Shown: positions 53,118 through 63,025, numbered from the stretch's first letter. The stretch is 64,000 nt of DNA from Oligoflexia bacterium (GCA_016861345.1 BOLD01000006.1:124001-188000); one strand, 5' to 3'. The notes: generated from the letters alone by a model not told the origin. Translations and numbers: made by a program.

Positions 53118-54101
53118 CTATTGACAGCTTTGAACCTTCTTCATGCCCTGTCGTTCGGCGGCATCATCATTAAATGGCAACTGAGTTTGGCTATTGTACT
53201 GAGCCCCGCTGAGTAGGATTCCAAATTGAATATCGATTTGTCGAAGGTCTGCCCCACAAAGTAAAGCTCCGCGAAAATCAGCCCCTCTGATATGAGCAGA
53301 ACTTAATACGGCCCTCATTAAATTAGCATGAGAAAAATCTGCGCCGTAAAGTCGAGCTCCCATAAGTTTTGAGTCGGATAAGTTCGCTCTTGAGAAATTT
53401 GATCCAATAAAGAATGCTCCACTAAAATCAGTTCGAGGTAGAGATGCTGAAGAAAAGTCGGCCTCATAAAACTGCACACTTCTCATTTCAGAATCACCCA
53501 TTTGAGCTTGGCGGAAATCTGCGTTCGAGAAATCAGCTGCAACATATTTTCCGTACATTTTTGCCCTGTTGCCTTTTGCTTGTGTGAAGTTCGCAAAATT
53601 GAAATTTCCATAAATCATAGAATCCGACAGGTTTGCTTTTTTCATGTTAGCTTTTTGAAATTCAATAAAGCCCCCTGGTGTCCCATAAAGGTCGATGTTT
53701 GTTAAATCTGCACCTTCGAAATTGGCTCGCGTGAAGTTATTTTGCTCGTTTGTTTCAATGCGGAAGTGTTTTAGTTTTGCTCCTGTAAAATCAGCCTCTG
53801 TAAAGTCTGTACCCTTTGCAATGCCGCCAGTTAAATCAGCATTATGAAACTTTGCTTTTAATAGCTGAGAATTAATAAAATAGGCGCCCTTGAGATTAGC
53901 GCTAGTAAAATCTCTGCCCATCAAGTTGAGATTGATAATAGATCCGCATTCACCAATAAAGTCGGGATTACGCCCGGCCTTTCGCTGAGTATTTTCGCAT
54001 TGTTGTGCATCGGGATTTTTTAAACGATAGCCCTCATCGGCTGCAAAAATCGATAAGGGAAGAAGAGTTAAGACCTGGGCTAAAGATTTTAAAAGATGCA
54101 T
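53118..54101 (-). CDS. Exported pentapeptide-repeat protein
   Basis: The product has 327 residues from the ATG after GGAGGTGTTT. The N-terminal stretch MHLLKSLAQVLTLLPLSIFA is a signal peptide. About two dozen A(D/N)LxX-type units follow (for example ANLKGAYFINSQLLKAKFHN, then ADLTGGIAKGTDFTEADFTG), which should fold as a right-handed quadrilateral beta-helix. Some such proteins mimic DNA, but a periplasmic location argues against that here. Cys residues near the ends may pair. Confidence 0.85.
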   Translation of the reverse strand: MHLLKSLAQVLTLLPLSIFAADEGYRLKNPDAQQCENTQRKAGRNPDFIGECGSIINLNLMGRDFTSANLKGAYFINSQLLKAKFHNADLTGGIAKGTDFTEADFTGAKLKHFRIETNEQNNFTRANFEGADLTNIDLYGTPGGFIEFQKANMKKANLSDSMIYGNFNFANFTQAKGNRAKMYGKYVAADFSNADFRQAQMGDSEMRSVQFYEADFSSASLPRTDFSGAFFIGSNFSRANLSDSKLMGARLYGADFSHANLMRAVLSSAHIRGADFRGALLCGADLRQIDIQFGILLSGAQYNSQTQLPFNDDAAERQGMKKVQSCQ

Positions 54102-54204
54102 AAACACCTCCGGTTAGAAATGCCCAGTACCTACCTTTTTTGAGGGGTAAATGCTATGTTTTTCCGGGTAATTGTAAAATTCGCCCCTTATATGTTGAGA
54201 TAAA

Positions 54205-54238
54205 AAAAGAGCGATTCAAATTTTTGAATCGCTCTTTT
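54205..54238. terminator. Bidirectional terminator-like hairpin
   Basis: AAGAGCGATTCAAA and TTTGAATCGCTCTT form a long stem; T-runs occur on both sides. It serves the minus-strand SPOR gene, which ends at 54279. Confidence 0.85.
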
Positions 54239-54278
54239 GGAATATATTAAAATTCTTCTCTAAATTTGACTGTGCGAA

Positions 54279-55130
54279 CTAGTTCGAAATTTTTTGAACG
54301 ATAGCAGAAGCCACTTTTGCTTTCTCCATCAGTTCTTTCTTATAAGTGTCAGCTTCTTTCTGAGTTGCAAAAAGGCCAACGCTCACTCGGTACCAAGTTT
54401 TGTCTTTGATTTTTGCTGTCACGTAGAAGGCGCTAAATCCTTTTCCTTTTAGTTCGGAAGCAGATTTTTGAGCTTCATGCTCGTCTGGGTAAGATGCAAT
54501 TTGAACTGTGTATTTACCCACAGGAGAAGAGGCAATTTCACGGGGAAGGCTTTGGGGAATACGGGATTTTTCATCAGTCTTAGCAACTTTGTGTTCGACA
54601 GGAGCTTTTCCCTCGGCGATTTTTGCAGCAATTGGCGAAGGCTTTGCTTCTGACTTTGGCTCATCATGCTTGGCTGTCTTTTTGGGCTCAGGCTTGTGCT
54701 CTGGCTTTGCTTCAGCTTTTGGCTCTGGCTTGTGCTCAGTGGCTGCAGGCGTGGCAGGCGCAGCATGAGAATCAGCTTTCGCTTCGGTCTGATGCTCAGT
54801 ATTTTTATCAGTTTGGTGTCCGTCAGCTGCGGCCGGCTTTTTGCCATGTTCATCATCAGCTACAAATTCTTCAGCCAGTTTTGCGATCTCATCATCAGAA
54901 AGAGCATCTTTGGGCTTAACTTCGTGGCCATCAGCAGGAACAGAGGCAACTTCGCGAGATTCTCCGTCCTTGTTCTGCTCTGTTGGCTCAAACTGTGAAA
55001 GTTTGTGCTGATTATCGCTAAACTTTTTGCCGACAAATGTGCCGATTGAAAATGAAAGTAGTGATATGAAAAACACAAGCACTAGCTTGACGATAACATC
55101 AGTTTTTGAACTATAACGTTCCACGCCCAT
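54279..55130 (-). CDS. SPOR-domain membrane protein
   Basis: The 283-residue protein has an N-terminal transmembrane helix near 13-34 (VKLVLVFFISLLSFSIGTFVG), a long Lys/Glu/Pro/Ala/His-rich periplasmic linker, and a C-terminal SPOR domain from about 205 (VGKYTVQIASYPDEHEAQKS, then WYRVSVGLFATQKEADTYKK). SPOR domains bind denuded septal peptidoglycan, so a role at division sites or in wall remodelling is likely. The layout is FtsN-like, but the identity as FtsN is not proven. Confidence 0.88.
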   Translation of the reverse strand: MGVERYSSKTDVIVKLVLVFFISLLSFSIGTFVGKKFSDNQHKLSQFEPTEQNKDGESREVASVPADGHEVKPKDALSDDEIAKLAEEFVADDEHGKKPAAADGHQTDKNTEHQTEAKADSHAAPATPAATEHKPEPKAEAKPEHKPEPKKTAKHDEPKSEAKPSPIAAKIAEGKAPVEHKVAKTDEKSRIPQSLPREIASSPVGKYTVQIASYPDEHEAQKSASELKGKGFSAFYVTAKIKDKTWYRVSVGLFATQKEADTYKKELMEKAKVASAIVQKISN

Positions 55131-55214
55131 AATTCTTTCCTCTCTTGAGAATCCTTCTCGTTGCCTTTAATCTAGTCCGAACAAACTTCTTTTCTAAGTA
55201 TGCTTCTGTCTATT

Positions 55215-55244
55215 ATGATAGCGATCACCAATGACTTCGGTCAA
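55215..55244 (-). promoter_or_regulatory. Sigma-70 promoter of the SPOR-domain gene
   Basis: On the minus strand TTGACC (55244-55239) and TATCAT (55220-55215) are 18 bases apart, 85 bp before the start codon. Confidence 0.6.
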
Positions 55245-55267
55245 ATTTTACTCTCGAGGTATTTTGC

Positions 55268-56101
55268 ATGGATCAGTCAAGATTTGGACAGTGGGGCGAT
55301 GCGCTATATAAAGGTATCCTGGCCGCAAGACTAGGTCGTCAGGTTCTACTCAAATATAGTGGGCGACTAGAACATGTTGAAAAGAAATTTCAAGCAGGTT
55401 TGGTCAGTGAGGCCGACAAAGAATCTGAAAAAGCGATCTTTGATTTTTTGCGAAAAAATTTCCCGAATGATGAATTTGTCGGCGAGGAATCAACAACTGA
55501 TCTGACAAAGGTCCAGGGACCGGCTGGTGGAAAAGGAAGATGGATTGTGGACCCCTTAGATGGGACTACAAATTATATCCATCAATATCCTGTTTACGCC
55601 GTTAGCATCGGGTACGAAGTCAATGGCCAAATACAAGTTGCAGTTATTGACGTTCCTGCATTTGGAGAAGTGTATACAGCGGTTCGTGGTTGTGGAGCTT
55701 ATCTCAACGGGCAGCCAATTCGAGTCAGTGCAACTGAGAAATTAGAAGATGCTTTTTTAGCTACAGGATTTTTTACAGAGATTGAATCTAATTTGAGCGA
55801 GCAGTTGCGACTATTTGAAAAAGTTGTTCGTCAGTGTCGAGGAATACGTCGAGCGGGTGCTGCTGCTTATGACCTCTGCATGGTTGCACGCGGAGTTTTT
55901 GATGGATATTGGGAAAAGGGATTAAAGCCCTGGGATTCTGCTGCAGGGTTACTTTTAGTAGAAGAAGCTGGCGGAGTCATGAAAACCTATCGTGGAGATA
56001 AATATACTCCTTACAAGAATTCGATGGTGGCTGGGAATCCGAAAATTTGTGACGAAATTATTAAAGCGATTGGGCCGCACATTGCTCAAGATTCAGAGTG
56101 A
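55268..56101 (+). CDS. suhB: Inositol monophosphatase family protein
   Basis: The 277-residue protein matches the FIG superfamily of Mg2+/Li+-sensitive phosphatases. Metal ligands lie in FVGEESTTD and WIVDPLDGTTNYIHQYP (the DPxDGT motif), and WDSAAGLLLVEEAGG supplies the C-terminal Asp. Substrates could be inositol-1-phosphate or related sugar phosphates; in E. coli SuhB also works in transcription antitermination. CTCGAGGTATTTTGC precedes the ATG. Confidence 0.9.
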   Translation: MDQSRFGQWGDALYKGILAARLGRQVLLKYSGRLEHVEKKFQAGLVSEADKESEKAIFDFLRKNFPNDEFVGEESTTDLTKVQGPAGGKGRWIVDPLDGTTNYIHQYPVYAVSIGYEVNGQIQVAVIDVPAFGEVYTAVRGCGAYLNGQPIRVSATEKLEDAFLATGFFTEIESNLSEQLRLFEKVVRQCRGIRRAGAAAYDLCMVARGVFDGYWEKGLKPWDSAAGLLLVEEAGGVMKTYRGDKYTPYKNSMVAGNPKICDEIIKAIGPHIAQDSE

Positions 56102-56103
56102 AA

Positions 56104-59100
56104 TTATTTTCCACTTGTTTTTGTCTCAGAAGTCTTGAATTTCTTTTCGAAGGTCTGAATGAGATTCTCGTAGGTGCTGTTTTTTGGAACCTCGTTTGAT
56201 CTTAAGACTTCATATTGTAAATCGGCCTTGAATTCTTTTAAGGCATTCATTTTTTTTCGAACTTCATTGATTGCTTCTGAGTCACCTCTTCGAATGGCCT
56301 CATCTTCTTTAAGTAAGAGCGCCTTTCGTTCTTTTTCCATAACTTCCTTCACGATGGGGCTTTCCTTTAATCCTTTGTTAATTCGCTGGAATATTTTTTC
56401 TACCTGCTGTTGTGGAACATGCCCCATGCTCCATATAAAGTCAGAGCCATTTAGTTTAAATGTCAGATCTGTATCGCGAGTTTCTTTTTTAATTTCTTGG
56501 GCGATTGCTGAGAGCATGCGATCGCCGGCCTCTGTTCCTGATTCGAAATAATTCAGATATCTCAAATTTGTGAGTTTCGGCATGACAAGTGTGTTGTGGG
56601 GCTGTGAGAAGAAATGATCATGAATCAGAATTTTACTTTCCGGGTGGGTCCCATCCAGCATCCCCGTTTGTCCTCGCAAAGGGATTTCATAAGTTGCGGG
56701 GACTCTTTTACCTGTTTTAGGATCAGTGGCGTAAATTTCAAGACGATAGCTGTCTCTTCCAAGCTCATCTTTGTAGTGTGCTAAGTTTGTGTCGTGAAAT
56801 CGCTTAACCGTGCTCTGTCTCTCGATTTTTAGCTCACGAAGTTGATCAAGTGCTGGGGTTGTATCTGCTGTTCTCTGAGTTGTCCAAGACGGCGAGGATG
56901 TTGGATCTTTAATTTCTGCCATATACATTGGGTTCGGTCGAGATTGAGGGATTTCCTTTGAACCATACTTTTCCGCACTTCGCCCAAACTCAAGGGTTGT
57001 TGAAATTTTCATTTCTTTTGCCTGAGCTTCTGCGCGATTTAATGCTGAAGCTATGTCATCAGATGATCCAATTTGTGTTGATCCGATTGAAATATCAGGC
57101 TGTTGAATTCGAGAAAGTTCATCAATTTTTTGCCGATTTTCATGAGAGGGATTTTGTCGGTAATCCAGTGCTCTCTTTATTTTCTCTTCTCGGAAAACCT
57201 GTTTAGCTTCGCTATCAAGATCTTTTCTTAGCTCAGTTCTAATTTTGTCTAAGAGGGCCTTTACTTTTTGGGGATCTGATTCATCTATGATCAATCCAAA
57301 TTCATCCCCCCCTAATCGAGCTAGAGTGACCTTTCCATCGCCATGCTTGAGGATTTTTTCTGCCACACCTTTCAGATATCTGTCTCCAGATTCAACACCA
57401 CCAGCGAATGTATTGTTCACTGTTCCTAGGCTGGCGACGTCAATAAAGGCCAGGTGGGCCTTTCCAGCTTTCTCTTTGGCAATTTTCTCAAACAATTCTC
57501 GCCCGGCTGGATAATTGGCATCAATGGCGCCAGTCATGGGATCAAATTGAATTTCTCGACTACTTCTGACCCAAGTTCCATCGGGAAGTTTTTCTTTTGC
57601 CTGGTAGTAGATTTGCTTTTTACCCTCAATATTTTTTGCCTCAATGACTCGAATGTCTTTTGGTAGACTTGAAAGTGCAGGCGATTCCACTTTTCTTGTG
57701 ATGGTGCCATCAATCCCGTTGATGATGCGATGGGGATGTGAACTAATTTTTTCATGAGGAACTAGGCCTCGATCATTTGCTCGGCGCCCAAACTGTGGAA
57801 TAGTTTTGGATAAGCTCGATTCCTGATACAGTTTCGCAGCTCGCAGTCCGCCGGGAATAATCGCCAAGGTGGCAACTACGCCCAAACCGGCGTTGACAAG
57901 GCAGGCGCCGTGATCTCTTGAGGTTGTGCTGAGACTTCCGGCTTGTGTCTTGCAGATGTTTGCCTTTTCACTATTTTTGAATTGGATGGCGATATCAGGA
58001 TGAACGCAGCTTTGAGCCACTTCTTTGTATGCAAGAAAAGCGTTGACTGAATCCGCAGTTAAATTTGTGGCCTCTGTCGCAATTCGACCCCATCTGGACG
58101 CCGCAGCTGATCCAGCGAACTTGGCCGAATTGAAAAGTGCTCCTACCCCAACTGTTGCGACGGTTAGCCCTAAATTGATATAGGTTTCATTCATGATTTT
58201 ACCCGTGTTATTTCGGTCTAAAGCGCCTTCCTCGAGGCAAGACTGGGCTGCCATATGTTGAGTGATGTAATTTTGAGAGGACTCTTTTGAGTAGGTTTCG
58301 GGAAGATCTGGCATCAAAGAAAGAGTTTTTCTCATTTCATCAAGGTCACATTTTTTGCCGCCATGAATGCAGGCTGCTGTTTTTGTGACCTCTGCTTGAA
58401 CTTGAGCAAGATCATTATCGGTTTGAGTTAAATACTGGGTCAGTCGTGAACGTGTGGGAATTTTCCCTTTTGATTTTTGAAAGCCGTCATTCAAAAACCA
58501 GGGATTCTGTTCTTGCAAACCAAAAAGAATTCCAGACAGGGCTTCTTTCGCTTTTTTGCAATCTGCGCTTTGTACGCATGATGAGGGCAAGCTTTTGAGT
58601 TTTTCTTGAGTTTCATTGTAAAGGGCTTCACTAGCATCAACTTCTTTCGCGAGTTGATCGAGGTTTTTTTCATTAGGACATTTTTTAGATTCTTCACAGT
58701 GTTGAAAGGCAGGTTCTAATGTGCCTGCATCCGGACAGGGTGGTGCACTTTTACCAAGCAGTTTTGCAATTTTCTGTCTGTCTTGAGCAATTTTGGTTGC
58801 GCCAGCATTCAATCGAGCCGTGTAGTAATAAAATTTTGCAGTTAGGTTTTGTCCATCCTGTGGGTGTGAGGAGAGGCAAGCTTTGATTGTGGAATTTGAA
58901 AAGGGACCCAAATACTCAAACCTATTTTGTTCCAGTAATTTTTGAAATTCGGTAGGGATTTGATAGCTGCTCAATTTAGGATTTAAGTTTGCGGATTCAA
59001 TATTTTTCTTACAAATTGGAGCGCGAGACTCTATGATAAAGGCGCGACTGTCTCCATCATCTTGAGCTAGGCCTTTTAAAGTTGAAGAGCAACTGATTTC

Positions 59101-59301
59101 CGATTTTTGGGAAGAACAATTTTTTTGATGATTGAGTGTGTTCAGTTTACCAAGACTGAGAATGGTTTGAGAGTTCCCAGCTAAAATTTGTACGGGAACA
59201 GACAAAATGCTGACCAAGAGAAAAAATAGGCCCTGAATCACCTCAACTTGTCGGCTTTTTTGAAGAAAAACTAAGGTTAAATCCATATGAAATTCAATCA
59301 T
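56104..59301 (-). CDS. Membrane protein with tandem GGDEF domains
   Basis: The 1065-residue protein begins with a hydrophobic segment (signal or anchor). The first ~370 residues are Cys-rich, with at least a dozen Cys, and are predicted to be extracytoplasmic. Hydrophobic segments near 375-395 and 475-495 follow. A GGDEF domain with intact active site RLGGDEFGLII lies near 664-668. A second, degenerate copy at ~951 reads LNGSDFIWSM, so the cyclase motif is lost. The arrangement suggests a sensor diguanylate cyclase with a paired regulatory GGDEF. The stop is 2 bp from the suhB stop on the other strand. Confidence 0.82.
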   Translation of the reverse strand: MIEFHMDLTLVFLQKSRQVEVIQGLFFLLVSILSVPVQILAGNSQTILSLGKLNTLNHQKNCSSQKSEISCSSTLKGLAQDDGDSRAFIIESRAPICKKNIESANLNPKLSSYQIPTEFQKLLEQNRFEYLGPFSNSTIKACLSSHPQDGQNLTAKFYYYTARLNAGATKIAQDRQKIAKLLGKSAPPCPDAGTLEPAFQHCEESKKCPNEKNLDQLAKEVDASEALYNETQEKLKSLPSSCVQSADCKKAKEALSGILFGLQEQNPWFLNDGFQKSKGKIPTRSRLTQYLTQTDNDLAQVQAEVTKTAACIHGGKKCDLDEMRKTLSLMPDLPETYSKESSQNYITQHMAAQSCLEEGALDRNNTGKIMNETYINLGLTVATVGVGALFNSAKFAGSAAASRWGRIATEATNLTADSVNAFLAYKEVAQSCVHPDIAIQFKNSEKANICKTQAGSLSTTSRDHGACLVNAGLGVVATLAIIPGGLRAAKLYQESSLSKTIPQFGRRANDRGLVPHEKISSHPHRIINGIDGTITRKVESPALSSLPKDIRVIEAKNIEGKKQIYYQAKEKLPDGTWVRSSREIQFDPMTGAIDANYPAGRELFEKIAKEKAGKAHLAFIDVASLGTVNNTFAGGVESGDRYLKGVAEKILKHGDGKVTLARLGGDEFGLIIDESDPQKVKALLDKIRTELRKDLDSEAKQVFREEKIKRALDYRQNPSHENRQKIDELSRIQQPDISIGSTQIGSSDDIASALNRAEAQAKEMKISTTLEFGRSAEKYGSKEIPQSRPNPMYMAEIKDPTSSPSWTTQRTADTTPALDQLRELKIERQSTVKRFHDTNLAHYKDELGRDSYRLEIYATDPKTGKRVPATYEIPLRGQTGMLDGTHPESKILIHDHFFSQPHNTLVMPKLTNLRYLNYFESGTEAGDRMLSAIAQEIKKETRDTDLTFKLNGSDFIWSMGHVPQQQVEKIFQRINKGLKESPIVKEVMEKERKALLLKEDEAIRRGDSEAINEVRKKMNALKEFKADLQYEVLRSNEVPKNSTYENLIQTFEKKFKTSETKTSGK

Positions 59302-59521
59302 GGACTTGACTCTCGTCCAGTCAAAACTATGTCAAAACCCTGACTGAACTTTTGAGTTTTAAGTCAAATTTACTACCGGACTTTGGGCTTTGCTAAGGTA
59401 GGCGAATCATTATTTCCATTTGAATACATGTCCCTGACATTGGTCCTGTTGGCACCTGAGTTGCTACTAAATGAAATGAAGGACTCGTACGTCTAATTGT
59501 CTATTCATCAAGGAGGATGAA
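59302..59521. promoter_or_regulatory. Promoter region of the fliL operon
   Basis: This 220-bp gap separates the GGDEF gene (leftward) and fliL (rightward). It holds the sigma-54 site described separately and a strong AAGGAGG ribosome site at its end. No ORF or RNA gene is seen. Confidence 0.6.
59449..59464 (+). promoter_or_regulatory. Sigma-54 promoter of fliL operon
   Basis: TGGCACCTGAGTTGCT matches TGGCAC-N5-TTGCW perfectly, including GG and GC ten bases apart. It lies 58 bp before the fliL start, leaving a leader of about 45 bases. Confidence 0.88.
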
Positions 59522-60061
59522 GTGGCAGAGGAAAAAGCAGCCGCCCCAGAAGCAGCACCAGCGGCTCCCGCAGGTGGATCAAACAAGCAATCAATCATAC
59601 TCGTTGCTCTCGCCGTCATTAACATGATTGTTGTGGGTGGTGTTGGCTTCATGCTTTGGCAAGGTAAGAAAAAAGAAGCAGCTGAACCAAAAATTGAGCA
59701 CGTTATCAAAGGTGAACACGAAGCCCAACAGGCGGAAAAGAAAGAAGAAAAATCCTTCGTTGGCAAGATTGTTCCTTTGGAAACATTTATCGTGAATTTA
59801 GCCGGCTCTAAAGGTCGTCGTGTTGCTAAAGTGAATATTGAGCTAGAGGTCGAGGGATCAAATGTTCAGGTCGAGCTTGATCAGAGAAAAGCGCAGGTTC
59901 GCGACATCATCATTATTATTCTATCCGGAAAGACATATGATCAGGTCGCAAACAAAGAAGGCAAGGATCAGCTCAGAGAAGAAGTTAAGGATACGGTCAA
60001 TGCCTTTTTGACTAAGGGTAAAATTAAAAACGTATTTTTCACTGAGTTTATTTACAACTAG
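59522..60061 (+). CDS. fliL: Flagellar basal body-associated protein FliL
   Basis: FliL sits in the inner membrane beside the stator and modulates torque. The 179-residue protein has an Ala/Pro-rich cytoplasmic start, a transmembrane segment near 24-46 (SIILVALAVINMIVVGGVGF), and a stomatin-like C-terminal domain (TFIVNLAGSKGRRVAKVNIE, ending FFTEFIYN). GTG start after AAGGAGG with five-base spacing. It heads the second flagellar operon. Confidence 0.94.
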   Translation: MAEEKAAAPEAAPAAPAGGSNKQSIILVALAVINMIVVGGVGFMLWQGKKKEAAEPKIEHVIKGEHEAQQAEKKEEKSFVGKIVPLETFIVNLAGSKGRRVAKVNIELEVEGSNVQVELDQRKAQVRDIIIIILSGKTYDQVANKEGKDQLREEVKDTVNAFLTKGKIKNVFFTEFIYN

Positions 60062-60080
60062 GGCTTGAGGGGGAATAAGG

Positions 60081-61139
60081 ATGAATCAGGTCTTATCGCA
60101 AAGTGAAGTTGATGCCCTCTTAGCTGCAGTCTCTGATGGAGATGCGGGGACGCCAGACATTGGTGGCGCGAGCGGCGGTGGCGGCCCCGGTAGTGGGGGC
60201 GGTGGCGGTGTTAAGACTGGAAGTGTAACCAAGGATGATCGCGTTGTTGTTTCTTACGATTTAACTTCTCAAGATCGAATTATTCGTGGTCGCTTACCTC
60301 AGCTCGAAGTCATCTACGAGAAATTTATGAGGTCGTTTCGAGTTTCTCTTTCTTCAGCTCTGCGGAAAATTGCCTCTCTCACTCTTGCAAGCACGGATTT
60401 TTTAAAGTTCGGAGAGTTTATTAATACACTTCCTATGCCAACCTGCATGTCGGTGCTTCGATTTGCCAATCTACGAGGCTCAGCTTTGCTTGTGATTGAA
60501 AGCAAGCTTGCATATGCATTAGTGGATAGCTTTTTTGGCGGAGCAGATCGGCCGTATACAAAGATAGAGGGTAAAGACTTTACGCAGATTGAGCTTCAAA
60601 TAGTAAGAAAGGTTGTTGACCTTGCTATTGATGATATGGAGGCCGCTTGGGAATCAGTTGAGCGAATTGGTTGTTCTTTTGTTCGAACAGAGGTGAATCC
60701 ACAATTTGTTGGTATTGTGCCACCTACAGATGTTGTCATTGCTTCAACATTCGACGTTGAGCTAGAGAACGCAAACGGGACAATCACAATTGTGATTCCC
60801 TATTCCACAATCGAGCCAATTAAATCAAAGCTTCAAAGCGGGTTTCAAATTGAATCAGATCAAACTGATAAAAAGCTTTGGACATCAATTATACGAGAAC
60901 AATTGCTCGAGACGGATTTAAATATTCGAGTAAATTTGGGTGAGTCAGAAATCACCCTTGGCGATTTGATGAAATTGAAAGTTGGAGATGTCATACCATT
61001 GGATCAGGATTCGACAGGAGAACTTGATCTCCAAATAGAAGGCACAAGAAAATTTAAATGTTTTAGTGGAGTTCATCACGGTTCTGTAGCGGTTCAAATC
61101 ACTCGACCTATTGAAAAAGGGGGGACGACTAATGTCTGA
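60081..61139 (+). CDS. fliM: Flagellar motor switch protein FliM
   Basis: FliM is the central C-ring component. The N-terminal motif LSQSEVDALLAAVSDGD is the CheY-P binding helix. A Gly-rich linker (residues ~30-50) leads to the middle domain (RGRLPQLEVIYEKFMRSFRV) that contacts FliG. The C-terminal SPOA domain contains LNIRVNLGESEITLGDLMKL. The 352-residue length is normal. It overlaps fliN by 8 bp. Confidence 0.96.
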   Translation: MNQVLSQSEVDALLAAVSDGDAGTPDIGGASGGGGPGSGGGGGVKTGSVTKDDRVVVSYDLTSQDRIIRGRLPQLEVIYEKFMRSFRVSLSSALRKIASLTLASTDFLKFGEFINTLPMPTCMSVLRFANLRGSALLVIESKLAYALVDSFFGGADRPYTKIEGKDFTQIELQIVRKVVDLAIDDMEAAWESVERIGCSFVRTEVNPQFVGIVPPTDVVIASTFDVELENANGTITIVIPYSTIEPIKSKLQSGFQIESDQTDKKLWTSIIREQLLETDLNIRVNLGESEITLGDLMKLKVGDVIPLDQDSTGELDLQIEGTRKFKCFSGVHHGSVAVQITRPIEKGGTTNV

Positions 61140-61515
61140 TAATATGGATAGCATAGCAGATGCACTTGCGGCCGAGGCAGCTGCAGCGGCTGGAAATACA
61201 GCGGAAAATTCAGGCGCGGCAGGCGGTGGCGGCGAATCCAGCGGTGACGAATTCGATAAAAGCTTGCAAATGATTATGGATATCCCTCTGCGAGTAACAG
61301 TCGAGTTAGGGAGAGCAAAAATGCCGGTGAATGATCTTTTGAAGCTCACCCAAGGCTCTGTTGTTGAGTTGAATAAACTTGCCGGTGAACCAATGGAAGT
61401 TCTTGTGAATGATAAAATGATTGCGCGTGGTGAAGCTGTCGTTGTTAACGAAAAGTTCGGAATACGTTTGACAGATATTATTTCAACTAAAGAGCGTGTG
61501 GAACAGTTAAAGTAG
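61132..61515 (+). CDS. fliN: Flagellar motor switch protein FliN
   Basis: FliN forms the lower C-ring with FliM. From the ATG after GGGGGG it has 127 residues. The N-terminal 40 residues are Ala/Gly/Glu-rich. The SPOA domain is complete: IPLRVTVELGRAKMPVNDLL, then GSVVELNKLAGEPMEVLVND and RGEAVVVNEKFGIRLTDI. An earlier in-frame start would lie inside fliM and is less likely. Confidence 0.96.
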   Translation: MSDNMDSIADALAAEAAAAAGNTAENSGAAGGGGESSGDEFDKSLQMIMDIPLRVTVELGRAKMPVNDLLKLTQGSVVELNKLAGEPMEVLVNDKMIARGEAVVVNEKFGIRLTDIISTKERVEQLK

Positions 61516-61527
61516 GAGTGAGCCGAT

Positions 61528-62256
61528 ATGCGTAAGTTATTTTTGATTGCATGTATTTTTCTCGCGGCAGCTGTTAATGCTGAAACAAAGAATGATACGC
61601 AAACTCAACTCGATGTCGAGGCTGAACTGAAAAAGCTTGAAACCTTGCAAGTAGAAAATCCTGCGACATCAGCCGCTGAAGCAGTATTGCAAATAGAAAA
61701 GTCCGATAAGGTGGGAATAGCGCAGGCAGAAACAGCCGAGAAGAAAGCTGATGTCAAAATGACATCTCAAATGAAGGAATCTGAAATTCCTGTGAATTTA
61801 GATCAAGCAAAGAAAACTGCTGGTGGGGATAGCCCATGGATGAGAATGCTATTTTCCATTGGCGTTGTTGGAATTATGGGTTGTGGCGCTTTTATCTGGA
61901 TGAGGAAAAACAAAAAAGCTCACGTCGGAGTTCATCCCGCTCCAGAAATTCAAGTTTTAAAGATGCATCATCTTGGTCACAAGCGATCACTGGCTATTAT
62001 ACGTGTCGCAGGAGAGTCTATTTTAGTGGGTGTGACCGATCATAATATTTCTCATATTAAAACTTTAAGTTTGCTGGATGAAGACGTGCCAACAGAGGTT
62101 CCTCAGAATTTTGAGACAGTTCTTCGGAAAAATAATACATATGTTCAACCTCACTTGGCTCAACATACGATTGCTGAGGATGAGGAAGATTTTTCGATCT
62201 CTGGAATTAAGGACTTTGTTTCCTCGAAGCTTAAAAATATGAGGTCAATCGAATAA
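61528..62256 (+). CDS. fliO: FliO-family flagellar biosynthesis protein
   Basis: FliO helps assemble the FliP export gate. This 242-residue product has an N-terminal signal peptide ([18 protein letters not shown]), a ~75-residue periplasmic region, a transmembrane segment near 105-125 ([19 protein letters not shown]), and the typical cytoplasmic FliO motif [20 protein letters not shown], then [15 protein letters not shown]. It overlaps fliP by one base. Confidence 0.9.
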   Translation: MRKLFLIACIFLAAAVNAETKNDTQTQLDVEAELKKLETLQVENPATSAAEAVLQIEKSDKVGIAQAETAEKKADVKMTSQMKESEIPVNLDQAKKTAGGDSPWMRMLFSIGVVGIMGCGAFIWMRKNKKAHVGVHPAPEIQVLKMHHLGHKRSLAIIRVAGESILVGVTDHNISHIKTLSLLDEDVPTEVPQNFETVLRKNNTYVQPHLAQHTIAEDEEDFSISGIKDFVSSKLKNMRSIE

Positions 62257-63014
62257 TGTCTAAAACTATACGAAGCCTTTCATTAATTTGTCTTGTCGGT
62301 TTGTTGCTCGCTGTTACTCAGGCGGCGTTCGCGCAGGTTACATTACCGACAGTAAATTTGGGTTTTAAGACGACCGACAACCCAAATGATATTGTCAGTG
62401 CGATTAAAATTGTGTTGGTGATGACGGTTCTGACACTTGCACCTGCTATTTTGATAATGATGACAGCATTTACTCGAATCATTATTGTGCTCAGTTTTCT
62501 TCGACAAGCCTTAGGTGTTCAGCAAATGCCCCCCAATCAGCTGCTTGTGGGTTTGGCGTTGTTTTTAACTTTTTTTATCATGGGCCCAGCAATTACTGAC
62601 ATTAACACAAAGGGAGTGCAGCCCTTTATTGCTGGTAAAATAAATCAAGACAAGGCGCTTGAAGAGACACTAGCTCCATTGAGAAAATTCATGCTGGCTC
62701 AAACGCGCCCAGCTGACCTTTCTTTATTTGTCAGATTGGCCAAGATGGAAACGCCTAAAACTTTGGCGGATGTCCCGACTATGGTCCTGGTTCCCGCCTT
62801 TGTCATTTCTGAGTTAAAAACAGCTTTTCAAATTGGATTTATAATCTTTTTGCCATTTTTAGTAATCGATATGGTGGCGGCCAGTGTCTTAATGGCAATG
62901 GGTATGATGATGTTACCACCTGTCGTTATTTCGCTTCCTTTTAAAATCATGTTGTTCATTTTGGTTGATGGTTGGTCGCTGATTATTGGTTCAATGGTTA
63001 GCAGCTTTGGTTGA
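62256..63014 (+). CDS. fliP: Flagellar export gate protein FliP
   Basis: FliP forms the core export channel with FliQ and FliR. It has 252 residues, with a cleavable-type N-terminal signal as usual. Conserved segments include [20 protein letters not shown], followed by [20 protein letters not shown], then [20 protein letters not shown] and [20 protein letters not shown]. The stop overlaps the frame before fliQ. Confidence 0.97.
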   Translation: MSKTIRSLSLICLVGLLLAVTQAAFAQVTLPTVNLGFKTTDNPNDIVSAIKIVLVMTVLTLAPAILIMMTAFTRIIIVLSFLRQALGVQQMPPNQLLVGLALFLTFFIMGPAITDINTKGVQPFIAGKINQDKALEETLAPLRKFMLAQTRPADLSLFVRLAKMETPKTLADVPTMVLVPAFVISELKTAFQIGFIIFLPFLVIDMVAASVLMAMGMMMLPPVVISLPFKIMLFILVDGWSLIIGSMVSSFG

Positions 63015-63025
63015 AAAGAGGATCT

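Noticed and set aside
54449-54998. Several long open frames antisense to the SPOR-domain gene
   Set aside because: They arise from the biased, Ala/Lys/Pro-rich linker codons and lack ribosome sites and conserved motifs.
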